A DNA stretch of 33,875 nt from Oscillospiraceae bacterium (lineage in GTDB: Bacteria > Bacillota > Clostridia > Oscillospirales > Oscillospiraceae). Positions 8,227 through 16,077 of this stretch are shown here, one piece after another. The stretch lies in contig JAAWBZ010000087.1 of assembly GCA_022792945.1 (NCBI GenBank), positions 1 through 33,875 on the forward strand. Direction: 5' to 3'. Every line of letters begins with the position of its first letter. The stretch's first letter is position 1. The notes under the pieces are model-generated. The model was not told where the DNA came from. It worked only from the letters and a program-made list of their open reading frames with translations, and did not search any database. Both the position numbers and the translations under genes were made by a program.

Positions 8227-8487
8227 GTGAAAAAGGTGTTTGGAAATAAATGGGTTATTTGGGCGCTGCTCATTGTCCCCAATATTGCAGTCTCGCTGAT
8301 GGCCAACCGTCACAATCCGATTTTTGCCTTGGGCGCAGCGCTCGGTGCGGCAACTGTCGTCTTTCTGTGCTTTTACATCTGCAAAACACTTCTAAAGAGA
8401 ACAAATCTGAAATCGGAGTGGATCATTCCACTGTCCATCGCCGGCGGCTACGCCATCTATTATATCTACATGTACTGGGACCTCTGA
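8227..8487 (+). CDS. Small three-helix membrane protein, function unknown
   Basis: The 86-residue product starts with GTG (MKKVFGNKWVIW) and has three hydrophobic segments at about residues 9-25, 32-56 and 66-84, separated by short polar loops (NRHNP, KRTNLKSE). It is almost certainly an inner-membrane protein. I do not recognise a family. A TATAAT box lies 37 bases upstream and a purine-rich GGACGGGAAAAG precedes the start. It is the only rightward gene between two leftward catabolic blocks and converges with the zinc dehydrogenase gene 35 bases away. This position suggests a separately controlled insertion rather than an operon member. Confidence 0.7.
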   Translation: MKKVFGNKWVIWALLIVPNIAVSLMANRHNPIFALGAALGAATVVFLCFYICKTLLKRTNLKSEWIIPLSIAGGYAIYYIYMYWDL

Positions 8488-8522
8488 AACTGACCGCCCA
8501 AATGCACGTTCAGTTCCAGCTT

Positions 8523-9539
8523 TCAAAACATCACGTTGACTTTCATGTACTTGCCCGGATTCTTCTCGATATCCCGGATGGTCGCCGGCGCCTCGTCGAT
8601 GGAGATCATCTTTGTCAGAATCTTCCGCGCATCTACTCTTCCGGTGTAGATCAGGTCCACCGCTTCTTCAAATTCCTGGCAAGCGTTCCGGGCGCCGACG
8701 AGATCCAGCTCTTTGAAGGTAATCAGGTTTGTGGGAATCGGCGTCTCCTGGTGCGGCCATCCGGTGAATGCAGCCCGGCCGGCATGACAGACGATATCCA
8801 GCGTGGAGCGAATCGCGCTGCTGGCACCGGAAGCCTCCAGCGCGCAGTGTGCCATATTCCCATGGGTGTATTCCGCAATTTTCTCCGCCAGGGAGTCCGT
8901 TTTCAGGTTCACCGTGTACTGCACGCCAATGCTTCTGGCGTATTCCAGTCGCTCTGTAACCAGATCAATCAGAATCGGATTGGCGTCATACGCCAAAGCG
9001 ACCATTGCAACCAGCAGGCCAATGGGGCCCGCGCCGCTGATGGCGATGAACTCGCCGGCCTTCAGCTTCAGGCGGTGAACGCCGTGCAGCGCAATGCAAA
9101 GCGGCTCCGCGATGGGAATCAGCTCCCAGGGCATATCCTCCGGTACCTTCACCAGCCATTTCGCCGGGTGCGCAAAGGTTTCCGCCATGCCGCCGTCGGC
9201 GTGGACGCCGAGCACACGGATGTTGTCACAGCAATTGGTCCGGCCAATGGAACAGGGATAGCAGCTTCCGCAATACATATATGGCTCTACCACAACGTGG
9301 TCGCCCACCTGGATGCCCTTGGGGTTATTCGCCGGGATCGAAAGGACTTCTCCCGCCAATTCATGGCCGATGATTCGCGGGTAGGAGACCAATCCGTTTG
9401 TCCCACGGAACGCACCGATGTCGCTGCCGCAGATGCCGGCGGAGCGAATCTTCAAAAGTGCCTCACCCGCCTTCGGCGGTCGCTGCTCGATTTCTGTCAC
9501 ACCGACTTCCCACGGTTTTTCTAGCAAAACAGCTTTCAT
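8523..9539 (-). CDS. Zinc-binding alcohol dehydrogenase (L-galactonate/idonate/sorbitol dehydrogenase type)
   Basis: A 338-residue medium-chain dehydrogenase that oxidises a secondary hydroxyl with NAD(P). Catalytic zinc ligands are visible at Cys37 (AGICGSD) and His59-Glu60 (IIGHELAG); the structural zinc site is Cys90, Cys93, Cys96 and Cys104 (YCGSCYPCSIGRTNCC). The nucleotide fold is marked by ISGAGPIGLL. Members of this branch oxidise L-idonate, L-gulonate, L-galactonate, galactitol or threonine. It is the last gene of the importer operon, 18 bases after the UxaE gene. L-galactonate to tagaturonate, or L-gulonate to fructuronate, would feed directly into that pathway; this assignment is contextual. 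The start ATG follows GGTGAGGAT. Confidence 0.85.
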   Translation of the reverse strand: MKAVLLEKPWEVGVTEIEQRPPKAGEALLKIRSAGICGSDIGAFRGTNGLVSYPRIIGHELAGEVLSIPANNPKGIQVGDHVVVEPYMYCGSCYPCSIGRTNCCDNIRVLGVHADGGMAETFAHPAKWLVKVPEDMPWELIPIAEPLCIALHGVHRLKLKAGEFIAISGAGPIGLLVAMVALAYDANPILIDLVTERLEYARSIGVQYTVNLKTDSLAEKIAEYTHGNMAHCALEASGASSAIRSTLDIVCHAGRAAFTGWPHQETPIPTNLITFKELDLVGARNACQEFEEAVDLIYTGRVDARKILTKMISIDEAPATIRDIEKNPGKYMKVNVMF

Positions 9540-9557
9540 ATCCTCACCTGCTCCATT

Positions 9558-11039
9558 TTAATGAATGTGCTGATACAGCAATTGGAGATGGGACCCAATA
9601 TGGCGCTCCAAGCGCGCCGCGTACTGGTCCTGGTACTGTCGCCATAGGTCAAACAGCCTGCTGCGGAACCGGTACGATCCGTCCGGCCTTTTGGCGTTTA
9701 AGATCGGGCCGTATGTAATATGGATCAGCTGACGCTCGTCGTTGTTCTGCAGCAGAGCGGGCAGCTCTTCATCGTGCAGCGTACAGAGGTCCGGGATGTT
9801 GTTCAGATTCGTCGTAACGTGGTAATACTTTTCGGCTTCATAAAAAGCGTCCGGCAGAACAAAGCTGTGGATTTCACGGTACAGTCCCGGGCTATGCGCC
9901 GCCACGACAGCCATGGCCTCCAGCCAGCTGGTACCGGCCGTTTTCACATGGAATCTCCCGCTGGTCGCTTTGCCGACGATCGGGAAAACGGAGAACTTGT
10001 CTGAGCCGGAATGGATGCTGAGCTTGTAGCCAAAGGTGTCCGCGATGGCCGCGTGAATTTGAAAATCCGCCTCGAATTCGTTCAGGCTGCCGATATAGTC
10101 GATGCCCTTTTGAAACGCACCGATGAACCGCGGCGCAATGGTGGCGGGCCGCACGCCGCGCCGCATCAGCTCATTGGCAACGTAGAAATGCTGTTCCGGT
10201 TGGGTGGGCGTCTGGGTTTCGTCGATGGAGATTTCAAAATCCACGTCGCGTCCATGGATAAAGCGCTCATAAATGGAGACAGCAAAGTCGATGGCCGCAT
10301 TGTAGATCAGACACATCCGGCGAAATGCCGGCGCCGCAAAATGAACGGCGTACGCGCCAACCTGAAAACACTTGCCAACGTAGCGTTCCTCCAGACCGGC
10401 GTCCGGGACATACGCGCGCGCGACCATCTCGTCGGAGTACGCAGACGCCTCATTTCGGATATACTCGCTGCAATCCAGCGTAATCATGGTGTATCCGCAG
10501 GCGAGCGCGTATTCCACCTCCTCCGGTGTTTTCAGATGATCACCGTCCGCTCCGAAGCCGCGCTGATAATCCTCGCGGAACACGGCAAAGCTGGCACAGT
10601 CCAGCACATCCTCATAGTTCCGCCCGGTCAAATTCAGTTCCCGCATGGACTGCTGCGCAAAGACCGGATATGCGTCGTACTGTTCAAATACCCGGATGTG
10701 GCCTGGTGTTGCAATGCCCAGGCGGTCTCCGACGCCCACGGTCCGCTTTTCACGTAAAACGGTCCTGGGTGCTGTAAACGGAAAAACCTGACGAATGGCG
10801 CATCCGTTCTCGTGATCTTCCAGCCCGACTACCCACTGTCCGCCGCCTGCGGAGAACGGTTCTCCGGTGAAGCCATACCCCGCGGACGCCACAATCATGT
10901 CCTGCGCCTCTCCCTGATAGATCAAGGCGGTACATCCACCGTTGGTATGCACGGACTTCGGGTAAATCCGGTACTGCGCACAGCGGCTCAAATCAAATTT
11001 TGTGTCGATGAACGCGGCAATTGATTCAAGATATGTCAT
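9558..11039 (-). CDS. uxaE: Tagaturonate epimerase (UxaE family)
   Basis: This 493-residue protein resembles UxaE, which interconverts D-tagaturonate and D-fructuronate and links galacturonate breakdown to the glucuronate branch. Family-like blocks I recognise are GFGADGDHLKTPEEVEYAL, TMITLDCSEYIRN, APRFIGAFQKGIDYIG and HSGSDKFSVFPI. The conserved His, Asp and Glu residues in these blocks probably bind the catalytic metal in a TIM-barrel-like fold. The start ATG at 11039 follows GAGGT, nine bases after the aminotransferase gene. UxuB, acting on its product, is encoded in the next operon. I recalled the family from its motifs and could not search for it. Confidence 0.75.
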   Translation of the reverse strand: MTYLESIAAFIDTKFDLSRCAQYRIYPKSVHTNGGCTALIYQGEAQDMIVASAGYGFTGEPFSAGGGQWVVGLEDHENGCAIRQVFPFTAPRTVLREKRTVGVGDRLGIATPGHIRVFEQYDAYPVFAQQSMRELNLTGRNYEDVLDCASFAVFREDYQRGFGADGDHLKTPEEVEYALACGYTMITLDCSEYIRNEASAYSDEMVARAYVPDAGLEERYVGKCFQVGAYAVHFAAPAFRRMCLIYNAAIDFAVSIYERFIHGRDVDFEISIDETQTPTQPEQHFYVANELMRRGVRPATIAPRFIGAFQKGIDYIGSLNEFEADFQIHAAIADTFGYKLSIHSGSDKFSVFPIVGKATSGRFHVKTAGTSWLEAMAVVAAHSPGLYREIHSFVLPDAFYEAEKYYHVTTNLNNIPDLCTLHDEELPALLQNNDERQLIHITYGPILNAKRPDGSYRFRSRLFDLWRQYQDQYAARLERHIGSHLQLLYQHIH

Positions 11040-11048
11040 AATGCTACC

Positions 11049-12476
11049 TCAAAGCATAGTAAATTGGAGAAGCCTTTCGTACAGCTCTTTTACCGCGTCC
11101 GCAACCGCGCCTTCCAGCACAGCCAGCCCCTCTTCCAGCGCCTCGCGGTCGATCACCAAAGGCGGCACGACCTTCAGAGTGGAGCCGCAGCCAACAGGAG
11201 CAAAGAACAGAAGGCCCCGCTGCATGCAAAGCTCCACGACCCGCTGTGCCAGGTCACAATCCATCTCTTTGGTGCCTGGCCTGGTGAAGATCACCGCCCA
11301 GGCCAGGCCGCAGCCGGATACGAACCCGATGTGGCCTGGGAAGCGCTTTTGCAGGGCATTCAGCTTCTCCTTGCACACGCCGCCCATGTCAAACGCGTGC
11401 TCGACCAGATGGTGATCCAGAACGTAGTGGATGCTGGCGTAGGCGGAGGCCGCGCAGACCGGATTTCCGCTGTGGGTGCTGGTCATCTTGTTGGGGCCAT
11501 ACTGGTTCATGATTTCCGCACGCCCGACCACGCAGGACAGCGGCATGCCGCTGCTGACACCCTTGCCGCAGCAGATGAGATCCGGCGTCACATCGGCATA
11601 CTGAAACCCAAACAGCTTGCCGGTGCGCCCAAAGCCTGCCTGGACCTCGTCGAACACCAGGAGAATATCATGCTTGCTACAGAATCTGCGCAGCAGCTGC
11701 ACAAAGCCTTTCGGCATGAGCTGGACCCAGCCGCCCTGGGATGTTTCCGTCATGATCGCGGCAATTTCATCAAAATTTACATTTTTCTCCTGGAGATACG
11801 CAGCAAAGTGGTCAAAGCAGTTCTGGTCGCTGTAATCGCTGCGGGAGGTATCCGCCCAGTCGTATTTAAACGCATTGGGGAACGGGACCTGCACAAAGTT
11901 CGGATCCAGCTGTCCGATCCAGGTCTTTGCGGAGGGCGTGCCGCCCGCCTGCTGCGAGCCCATGGTGCGTCCGTGAAAGCAGTCGTCAAAGGTGACGATT
12001 TTCACCTTTCTGCTGTTCTTGCTGATGCCGTAAGTCCTCGCCAGCTTGATGGCGCACTCCGTGCTCTCCGCACCGGTGCTCAGTAAAAACACGCGGTTTT
12101 CCGGGATCGGAACGATCTCAGAGATTTTTTTGACCAAACGCGCTCTCTGCTCATTGGGAAACAGGTACGTGTGCATCAGACCATGCGCGATCAGATCGCC
12201 GGCGGCTTTCTGTACATCTGGGTTGCAGTGGCCCGCGTTGGCGACGACAACGCCGGAAGAAAAGTCGATCCAGCGGTTGCCCCATCTGTCGGATACCGTG
12301 TAACCCACCGCCTTGTCCCAGATCACCGGCGGCTGGCCGGTCATGGACACCGGCTCATAACGGCGCATCTCCTCCAAAATCGCTGCTGCTTCCGGATGGG
12401 GGAGCTGCGTCTGAATGGTGCGGTACTTCGTTTGTATTTTTTCTACATTCTGTGGTTCAAGCGAAAAAGTTGCCAT
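11049..12476 (-). CDS. Class III pyridoxal-phosphate aminotransferase
   Basis: A 475-residue fold-type I aminotransferase of the acetylornithine/4-aminobutyrate group. Visible motifs are the phosphate-cup STGAESTECAIKLAR, FDDCFHGRT with the His that stacks on PLP, LVFDEVQAGFGRTGK with the Asp that contacts the pyridine nitrogen, and CCGKGVSSGMPLS with the Schiff-base lysine. It would move a terminal or omega amino group to a keto acid. The substrate is unknown. Its place between the LivFGMHJ-type importer and UxaE suggests that the imported compound carries an amino group. AGGAGG lies seven bases before the ATG, 32 bases downstream of livF. Confidence 0.85.
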   Translation of the reverse strand: MATFSLEPQNVEKIQTKYRTIQTQLPHPEAAAILEEMRRYEPVSMTGQPPVIWDKAVGYTVSDRWGNRWIDFSSGVVVANAGHCNPDVQKAAGDLIAHGLMHTYLFPNEQRARLVKKISEIVPIPENRVFLLSTGAESTECAIKLARTYGISKNSRKVKIVTFDDCFHGRTMGSQQAGGTPSAKTWIGQLDPNFVQVPFPNAFKYDWADTSRSDYSDQNCFDHFAAYLQEKNVNFDEIAAIMTETSQGGWVQLMPKGFVQLLRRFCSKHDILLVFDEVQAGFGRTGKLFGFQYADVTPDLICCGKGVSSGMPLSCVVGRAEIMNQYGPNKMTSTHSGNPVCAASAYASIHYVLDHHLVEHAFDMGGVCKEKLNALQKRFPGHIGFVSGCGLAWAVIFTRPGTKEMDCDLAQRVVELCMQRGLLFFAPVGCGSTLKVVPPLVIDREALEEGLAVLEGAVADAVKELYERLLQFTML

Positions 12477-12508
12477 AATAATCCTCCTGCCGCCTTTGTG
12501 CTGTCATT

Positions 12509-13231
12509 TTATTTTGCGCCCAGATACGCAGATTTCACGTCTTCGTTGTTCAGCAGATCTGCACTGCTGCCGCTGATTGTAATTTCGCCGTTTTTCAAAA
12601 CATATGCGCGATTTGCCGTATTGAGTGCCAGCTTGGAATTCTGTTCCACCAGAAGGATGGTCGCGCCTTCGTTTTTGATGACCTTGATGGCTTCATAAAC
12701 CTCCTTTACGATCAGCGGAGCCAAACCCAGGGATGGCTCATCGAACAGAATGATCTTCGGCTTGGCAACCAGAGCTCTGCCGATGGCCAGCATCTGCTGC
12801 TCGCCGCCGGAGAGTGTGCCCGCCAGCTGTGTCTGCCGCTCTTCCAGGCGCGGAAAGCGCCGGTATACCGCTGCGATGTCTTCCGCGACGCCCTTCGCGT
12901 CCTTGCGGAGGTACGCGCCAGCCGCGAGATTCTCCGCAACCGTGAGTTTCTTGAAAACATGGCGTCCCTCAAACACATGCGCAATTCCCAGCGCCGCGAT
13001 CCTATTGGCAGCCAGTCCCTGAATCGGCGTGCCGTTGAACAAAATCTCATTCTGCATACCCTTCACCGGAATCAAGCCGCTGATGGCACGAAGCGTCGTC
13101 GTCTTTCCGGCGCCGTTGGAGCCGATCAGCGCTACGGTCTCTCCCTGTTCCACATACATGGAAATACCCTTGAGAACATGAATGGCGCCGTATGAATAGT
13201 GAAAATTCTTTAATTCTAGCATCGGTGTCAT
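12509..13231 (-). CDS. livF: Branched-chain amino acid-type ABC transporter ATPase LivF
   Basis: The second ATP-binding subunit of a Liv/HAAT-type importer, 240 residues. It shows Walker A GSNGAGKTTTLRAISGL, the Q-loop region, the signature LSGGEQQMLAIGRALV, Walker B IILFDEPSLGLAP and the H-loop region LLVEQN, characteristic of LivF. I start it at ATG 13231 (MTPMLELKNF), one base after the livG stop and seven bases after GGGGGGTG. An upstream reading from 13258 adds nine unlikely residues. The transporter's ligand is not necessarily an amino acid, since relatives carry urea, amides and other small acids. Confidence 0.92.
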   Translation of the reverse strand: MTPMLELKNFHYSYGAIHVLKGISMYVEQGETVALIGSNGAGKTTTLRAISGLIPVKGMQNEILFNGTPIQGLAANRIAALGIAHVFEGRHVFKKLTVAENLAAGAYLRKDAKGVAEDIAAVYRRFPRLEERQTQLAGTLSGGEQQMLAIGRALVAKPKIILFDEPSLGLAPLIVKEVYEAIKVIKNEGATILLVEQNSKLALNTANRAYVLKNGEITISGSSADLLNNEDVKSAYLGAK

Positions 13232-13232
13232 T

Positions 13233-13988
13233 TTATTCACCCCCCAAGTACGCTTCAATCACGTCAGGATTGCTGTAGATCTCATCCGGCGTGCCGCCTG
13301 CGAGTAGCTTCCCGTAGTTCAGCACATAGATATAATCGCTGATATTCATCACCAGATCCATATCATGCTCCACGATCAAAACGGACAGATCCCACCGCTG
13401 CATGATGCGCTTGATGGTCGTATCGAGGTCGCTCTTCTCCTTGCTGTTCATGCCGGCCGCGGGCTCGTCCAGGAGCAGGAGCTTGGGGCTGCTCGCCAGT
13501 GCACGCGCAATCTCGATCATGCGCTGTTGCCCATAGGGAAGGCTGCCGGCCGGTACATACGCAACCTCTTCCAAATCCAGGAACCGCAGCAACTCCAGCG
13601 CCCGCTCATACGCTGCTTTCTCCTCCTGGCGGTGCTTCCGGGTGTGAAACAGCGAATCAAAAAAGCCAGCCTTCAGGTCCGCGTGCATCGCGACAATCAA
13701 ATTGTCAATGACGTTCATATCCGCAAACAAATTGATGATCTGATACGTCCGTGACAGGCCCATATTGTGGATCTTATACGGCTGCAGGCCCTTGATATTC
13801 TTGCCGTCCAGCGTAATGTTGCCCTCATTGGGGTTATACACGCCGCTGATGCAGTTGAAGCAGGTGGTCTTGCCCGCGCCGTTGGGTCCAATCAGCGCCA
13901 CGACCTTTTTGTCTGGAATTTCCAGCGTTACATCATTATTGGCCACAAGCTCGCCAAAACGGAGGGTCATATGCTCAACCTTCAGCAT
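13233..13988 (-). CDS. livG: Branched-chain amino acid-type ABC transporter ATPase LivG
   Basis: The first ATP-binding subunit of the importer, 251 residues. Walker A is GPNGAGKTTCFNCISG, the signature is LPYGQQRMIEIARALA, Walker B is LLLLDEPAAGMN and the switch is LIVEHDMDLVM. The LivG-specific ending is short (PDVIEAYLGGE). The start ATG at 13988 overlaps the TGA of livM, and livF follows after one base, so the four transport genes are tightly coupled. Confidence 0.93.
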   Translation of the reverse strand: MLKVEHMTLRFGELVANNDVTLEIPDKKVVALIGPNGAGKTTCFNCISGVYNPNEGNITLDGKNIKGLQPYKIHNMGLSRTYQIINLFADMNVIDNLIVAMHADLKAGFFDSLFHTRKHRQEEKAAYERALELLRFLDLEEVAYVPAGSLPYGQQRMIEIARALASSPKLLLLDEPAAGMNSKEKSDLDTTIKRIMQRWDLSVLIVEHDMDLVMNISDYIYVLNYGKLLAGGTPDEIYSNPDVIEAYLGGE

Positions 13989-14977
13989 GATTCTCCGCCT
14001 CCTTTTTTGATGGCACGTTTGGAGAGATAGTTGGTAATCAAAGCCTTGATTTCACCGACCACGCCTCTGGGCAGGAACAGGATGAAAATAAGCAGCAGAA
14101 TGCCGTATACCAGAAGCTGATACTGCTCGGCATGGCTGAGGATTTCCTGAATGATCATGATCCCAATCGCACCAACAACCGGCCCCCAGTTGGAACAGAT
14201 GCCGCCAAAGAGAATCATGATCATATAGATCACCGACTGGGACTGCAGCGCCGTCTCCGGGCTGATATAGCCCACATAGTGGCAATACATGGCGCTGGCA
14301 AACGCCGCATAGAAACCGTAGAAGCCAAACGCGTAGACCTTATACTTTCTGACGTTGACGCCCATTCCGTCCGCGGCGTGGGTGTTCTGCTTGATGGCCA
14401 GAAACGCGCGCCCGACCCGGGACTTGGCCAGCATGAATTTCAGCGCTACAAAGACCAGGCAGCAAAGGAGTCCAAAGTAATAGAACATGGTCGAGGACTT
14501 GAAGCTGATGCCAAAGATCGTAAGCGGGTCTGTGAAAGCGCCGATAAAATCACCGGTGATTCCACCGGGGGAACGTGTGATCAGCTGGTAAACCACATTG
14601 TTAAAGGAAATGGTCGCCAAGGACAGGAACGCAAAGCGCAGCTTGGAAACCGGAAAGGCCAGAATCATGGCGATCAGGCAGGACAGAACTGCTGCCATAA
14701 TCATGGAGAAAAACACCGGAACACCTATGTAGTTATGAATCAGCAGCGAACCATAGCCGCCAATCCCATAAAAAGCAGCGGTTGCGAAGGAGATTTGCCC
14801 GCTGTAGCCGTACAACACGTCCAGGCCGGTTGCCGCGATGACATACATCTGCGTGAAGCACAGCAACGTCATCACATAGGGCGTACCGCTGAAAATGAGC
14901 GGAAGTGTCAACAGAAGCAGGGAGAAAAGGGCCGGCGCCACAATTTTCTTTTTGCCGCCTTGTTTTAAAGAATTCAT
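13982..14977 (-). CDS. livM: Branched-chain amino acid-type ABC transporter permease LivM
   Basis: A polytopic membrane protein of 331 residues with about eight to ten hydrophobic segments. It carries the LivM motifs GLDVLYGYSGQISFATAAFYG near residue 50 and FGGICSNWGPVVGAIG near residue 260 (the permease-ATPase contact region). It pairs with LivH to form the import channel. The N-terminus is basic (KQGGKKK) before the first helix. The stop codon overlaps the livG start, and livH ends 16 bases upstream. Confidence 0.92.
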   Translation of the reverse strand: MNSLKQGGKKKIVAPALFSLLLLTLPLIFSGTPYVMTLLCFTQMYVIAATGLDVLYGYSGQISFATAAFYGIGGYGSLLIHNYIGVPVFFSMIMAAVLSCLIAMILAFPVSKLRFAFLSLATISFNNVVYQLITRSPGGITGDFIGAFTDPLTIFGISFKSSTMFYYFGLLCCLVFVALKFMLAKSRVGRAFLAIKQNTHAADGMGVNVRKYKVYAFGFYGFYAAFASAMYCHYVGYISPETALQSQSVIYMIMILFGGICSNWGPVVGAIGIMIIQEILSHAEQYQLLVYGILLLIFILFLPRGVVGEIKALITNYLSKRAIKKGGGESC

Positions 14978-14993
14978 GCTTTTCTCCTTTCCA

Positions 14994-15872
14994 TCAGTCC
15001 TGAACGGCTTCCACGTTCAGAATGCCACGCGGACGGATAAACAGCACGATCAGCACCGCGACGTAGGCGATAATCTGTTTCAGCGAGGAAGAGATATAGC
15101 CCGCCGCAAACGTCTCCAGGGCGGAGAGCACACCGCCGCCGATCATAGCGCCGTACATATCGCCGTAGCCGCCGATGACGGCACTGGCAAAGCCCTTCGC
15201 GGACATGGAGGTGCCGATAGTCGTGGTAACGCCATAGAGCGGACCGACCAGAATGCCGGCCAAACCAGCGACGCTTGTGGAGATCGCCCAGGTGATTCTC
15301 GTGGTGGAATCCACATTGATTCCGCAGCTCTTGGCGGCGTCCTGATCCATTGCCGCCGCGCGCATGGCGATACCGAAGGAGGTTTTCGTCATAAAAATAT
15401 GCAGCGCGATCATGCAGACCACAGCGACGCCGATGCAAAGCAGTGACTCCGTTTGGTAAATCACGCCGCCCAGCTTGACCGTCGGCACAGACAGGAATGA
15501 CTTCAGCCGCAGCGGCGTGCCACCCCAGATTACAAGCTCCACGCTTTGAACAATATAGGAGATAGCAACTGTCGCGAGGATCAGCGCGGAGGTTGACACC
15601 TTTCTTTTAAAGATTGGCCGGATTACAAATTTTTCCAGCATGCAGCCGATCAGGAAGGTGCAGATGACCGTGCAGATCAAAGTAAGCCAAATCGGAAGAT
15701 CCAGTAAATTGTAGAAGGTATAGCCCAAAAAGCCGCCCAGACACATCAGGTCGCCTTGGGACAGATTCATAATGCCGGACGCCCTGTAGATCATACTGTA
15801 GCCAATGGCAATCAGTCCGTAAATACTGCCAGTCAGCAGGGCGGCAATCAGAAGTTGAATAAACATTTGCAC
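14994..15872 (-). CDS. livH: Branched-chain amino acid-type ABC transporter permease LivH
   Basis: The second permease, 292 residues with about eight membrane segments. LivH landmarks are SIYGLIAIGYSMIYRASGIM and NLSQGDLMCLGGFLGY near the N-terminus, RAAAMDQDAAKSCGINVD in the cytoplasmic coupling loop, and VIGGYGDMYGAMIGGG near the C-terminus. GAGAGGTG lies six bases before the ATG at 15872. A structured 205-base spacer separates it from the binding-protein gene upstream. Confidence 0.93.
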   Translation of the reverse strand: MQMFIQLLIAALLTGSIYGLIAIGYSMIYRASGIMNLSQGDLMCLGGFLGYTFYNLLDLPIWLTLICTVICTFLIGCMLEKFVIRPIFKRKVSTSALILATVAISYIVQSVELVIWGGTPLRLKSFLSVPTVKLGGVIYQTESLLCIGVAVVCMIALHIFMTKTSFGIAMRAAAMDQDAAKSCGINVDSTTRITWAISTSVAGLAGILVGPLYGVTTTIGTSMSAKGFASAVIGGYGDMYGAMIGGGVLSALETFAAGYISSSLKQIIAYVAVLIVLFIRPRGILNVEAVQD

Positions 15873-15900
15873 ACCTCTCGATCCGAAATGTGGATTTGGT

Positions 15901-15964
15901 CACGCATCGTCAACATCTTTTGCGTTGATCCTGCGCAATACAGCGATGATCCGTACGATGCGTG
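15901..15964 (-). repeat. Nested inverted repeat in the binding protein-livH spacer
   Basis: CACGCATCGT (15901-15910) and ACGATGCGTG (15955-15964) are perfect 10-base complements 44 bases apart. Between them TTGCG (15920-15924) can pair with CGCAA (15934-15938). It lies in the transcribed spacer just downstream, on the minus strand, of the 16-bp hairpin at 16010-16044. Its role is unknown; a leader structure controlling livH translation or RNA decay is possible. Confidence 0.5.
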
Positions 15965-16009
15965 CGTCAGTGTCAAAGTACGCCGCTCCGTAATAGAATG
16001 CCGGGAATG

Positions 16010-16044
16010 CTTTGCGGTATAGGGGGAGCCCCTATACCGCAAAG
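16010..16044 (-). other. Perfect 16-bp hairpin between binding-protein gene and livH
   Basis: CTTTGCGGTATAGGGG (16010-16025) pairs exactly with CCCCTATACCGCAAAG (16029-16044) around a GAG triloop. It lies 33 bases past the binding-protein stop codon. On the minus (transcribed) strand no T-run follows, so it is better seen as an mRNA-stabilising or partial attenuation hairpin. Such an element would give more binding protein than permease, as is usual in ABC importers. Confidence 0.7.
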
Positions 16045-16077
16045 ACATTTTACGAATTGATGCACGCTTTTAGGGAA

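Noticed and set aside
13232-13258. Longer N-terminus for LivF starting at 13258
   Set aside because: It would overlap livG and add residues foreign to the family; ATG 13231 has a strong ribosome site.
15971-15976. TTGACA on the minus strand in the spacer before livH, as a possible internal promoter
   Set aside because: No acceptable -10 hexamer lies 16-18 bases downstream.
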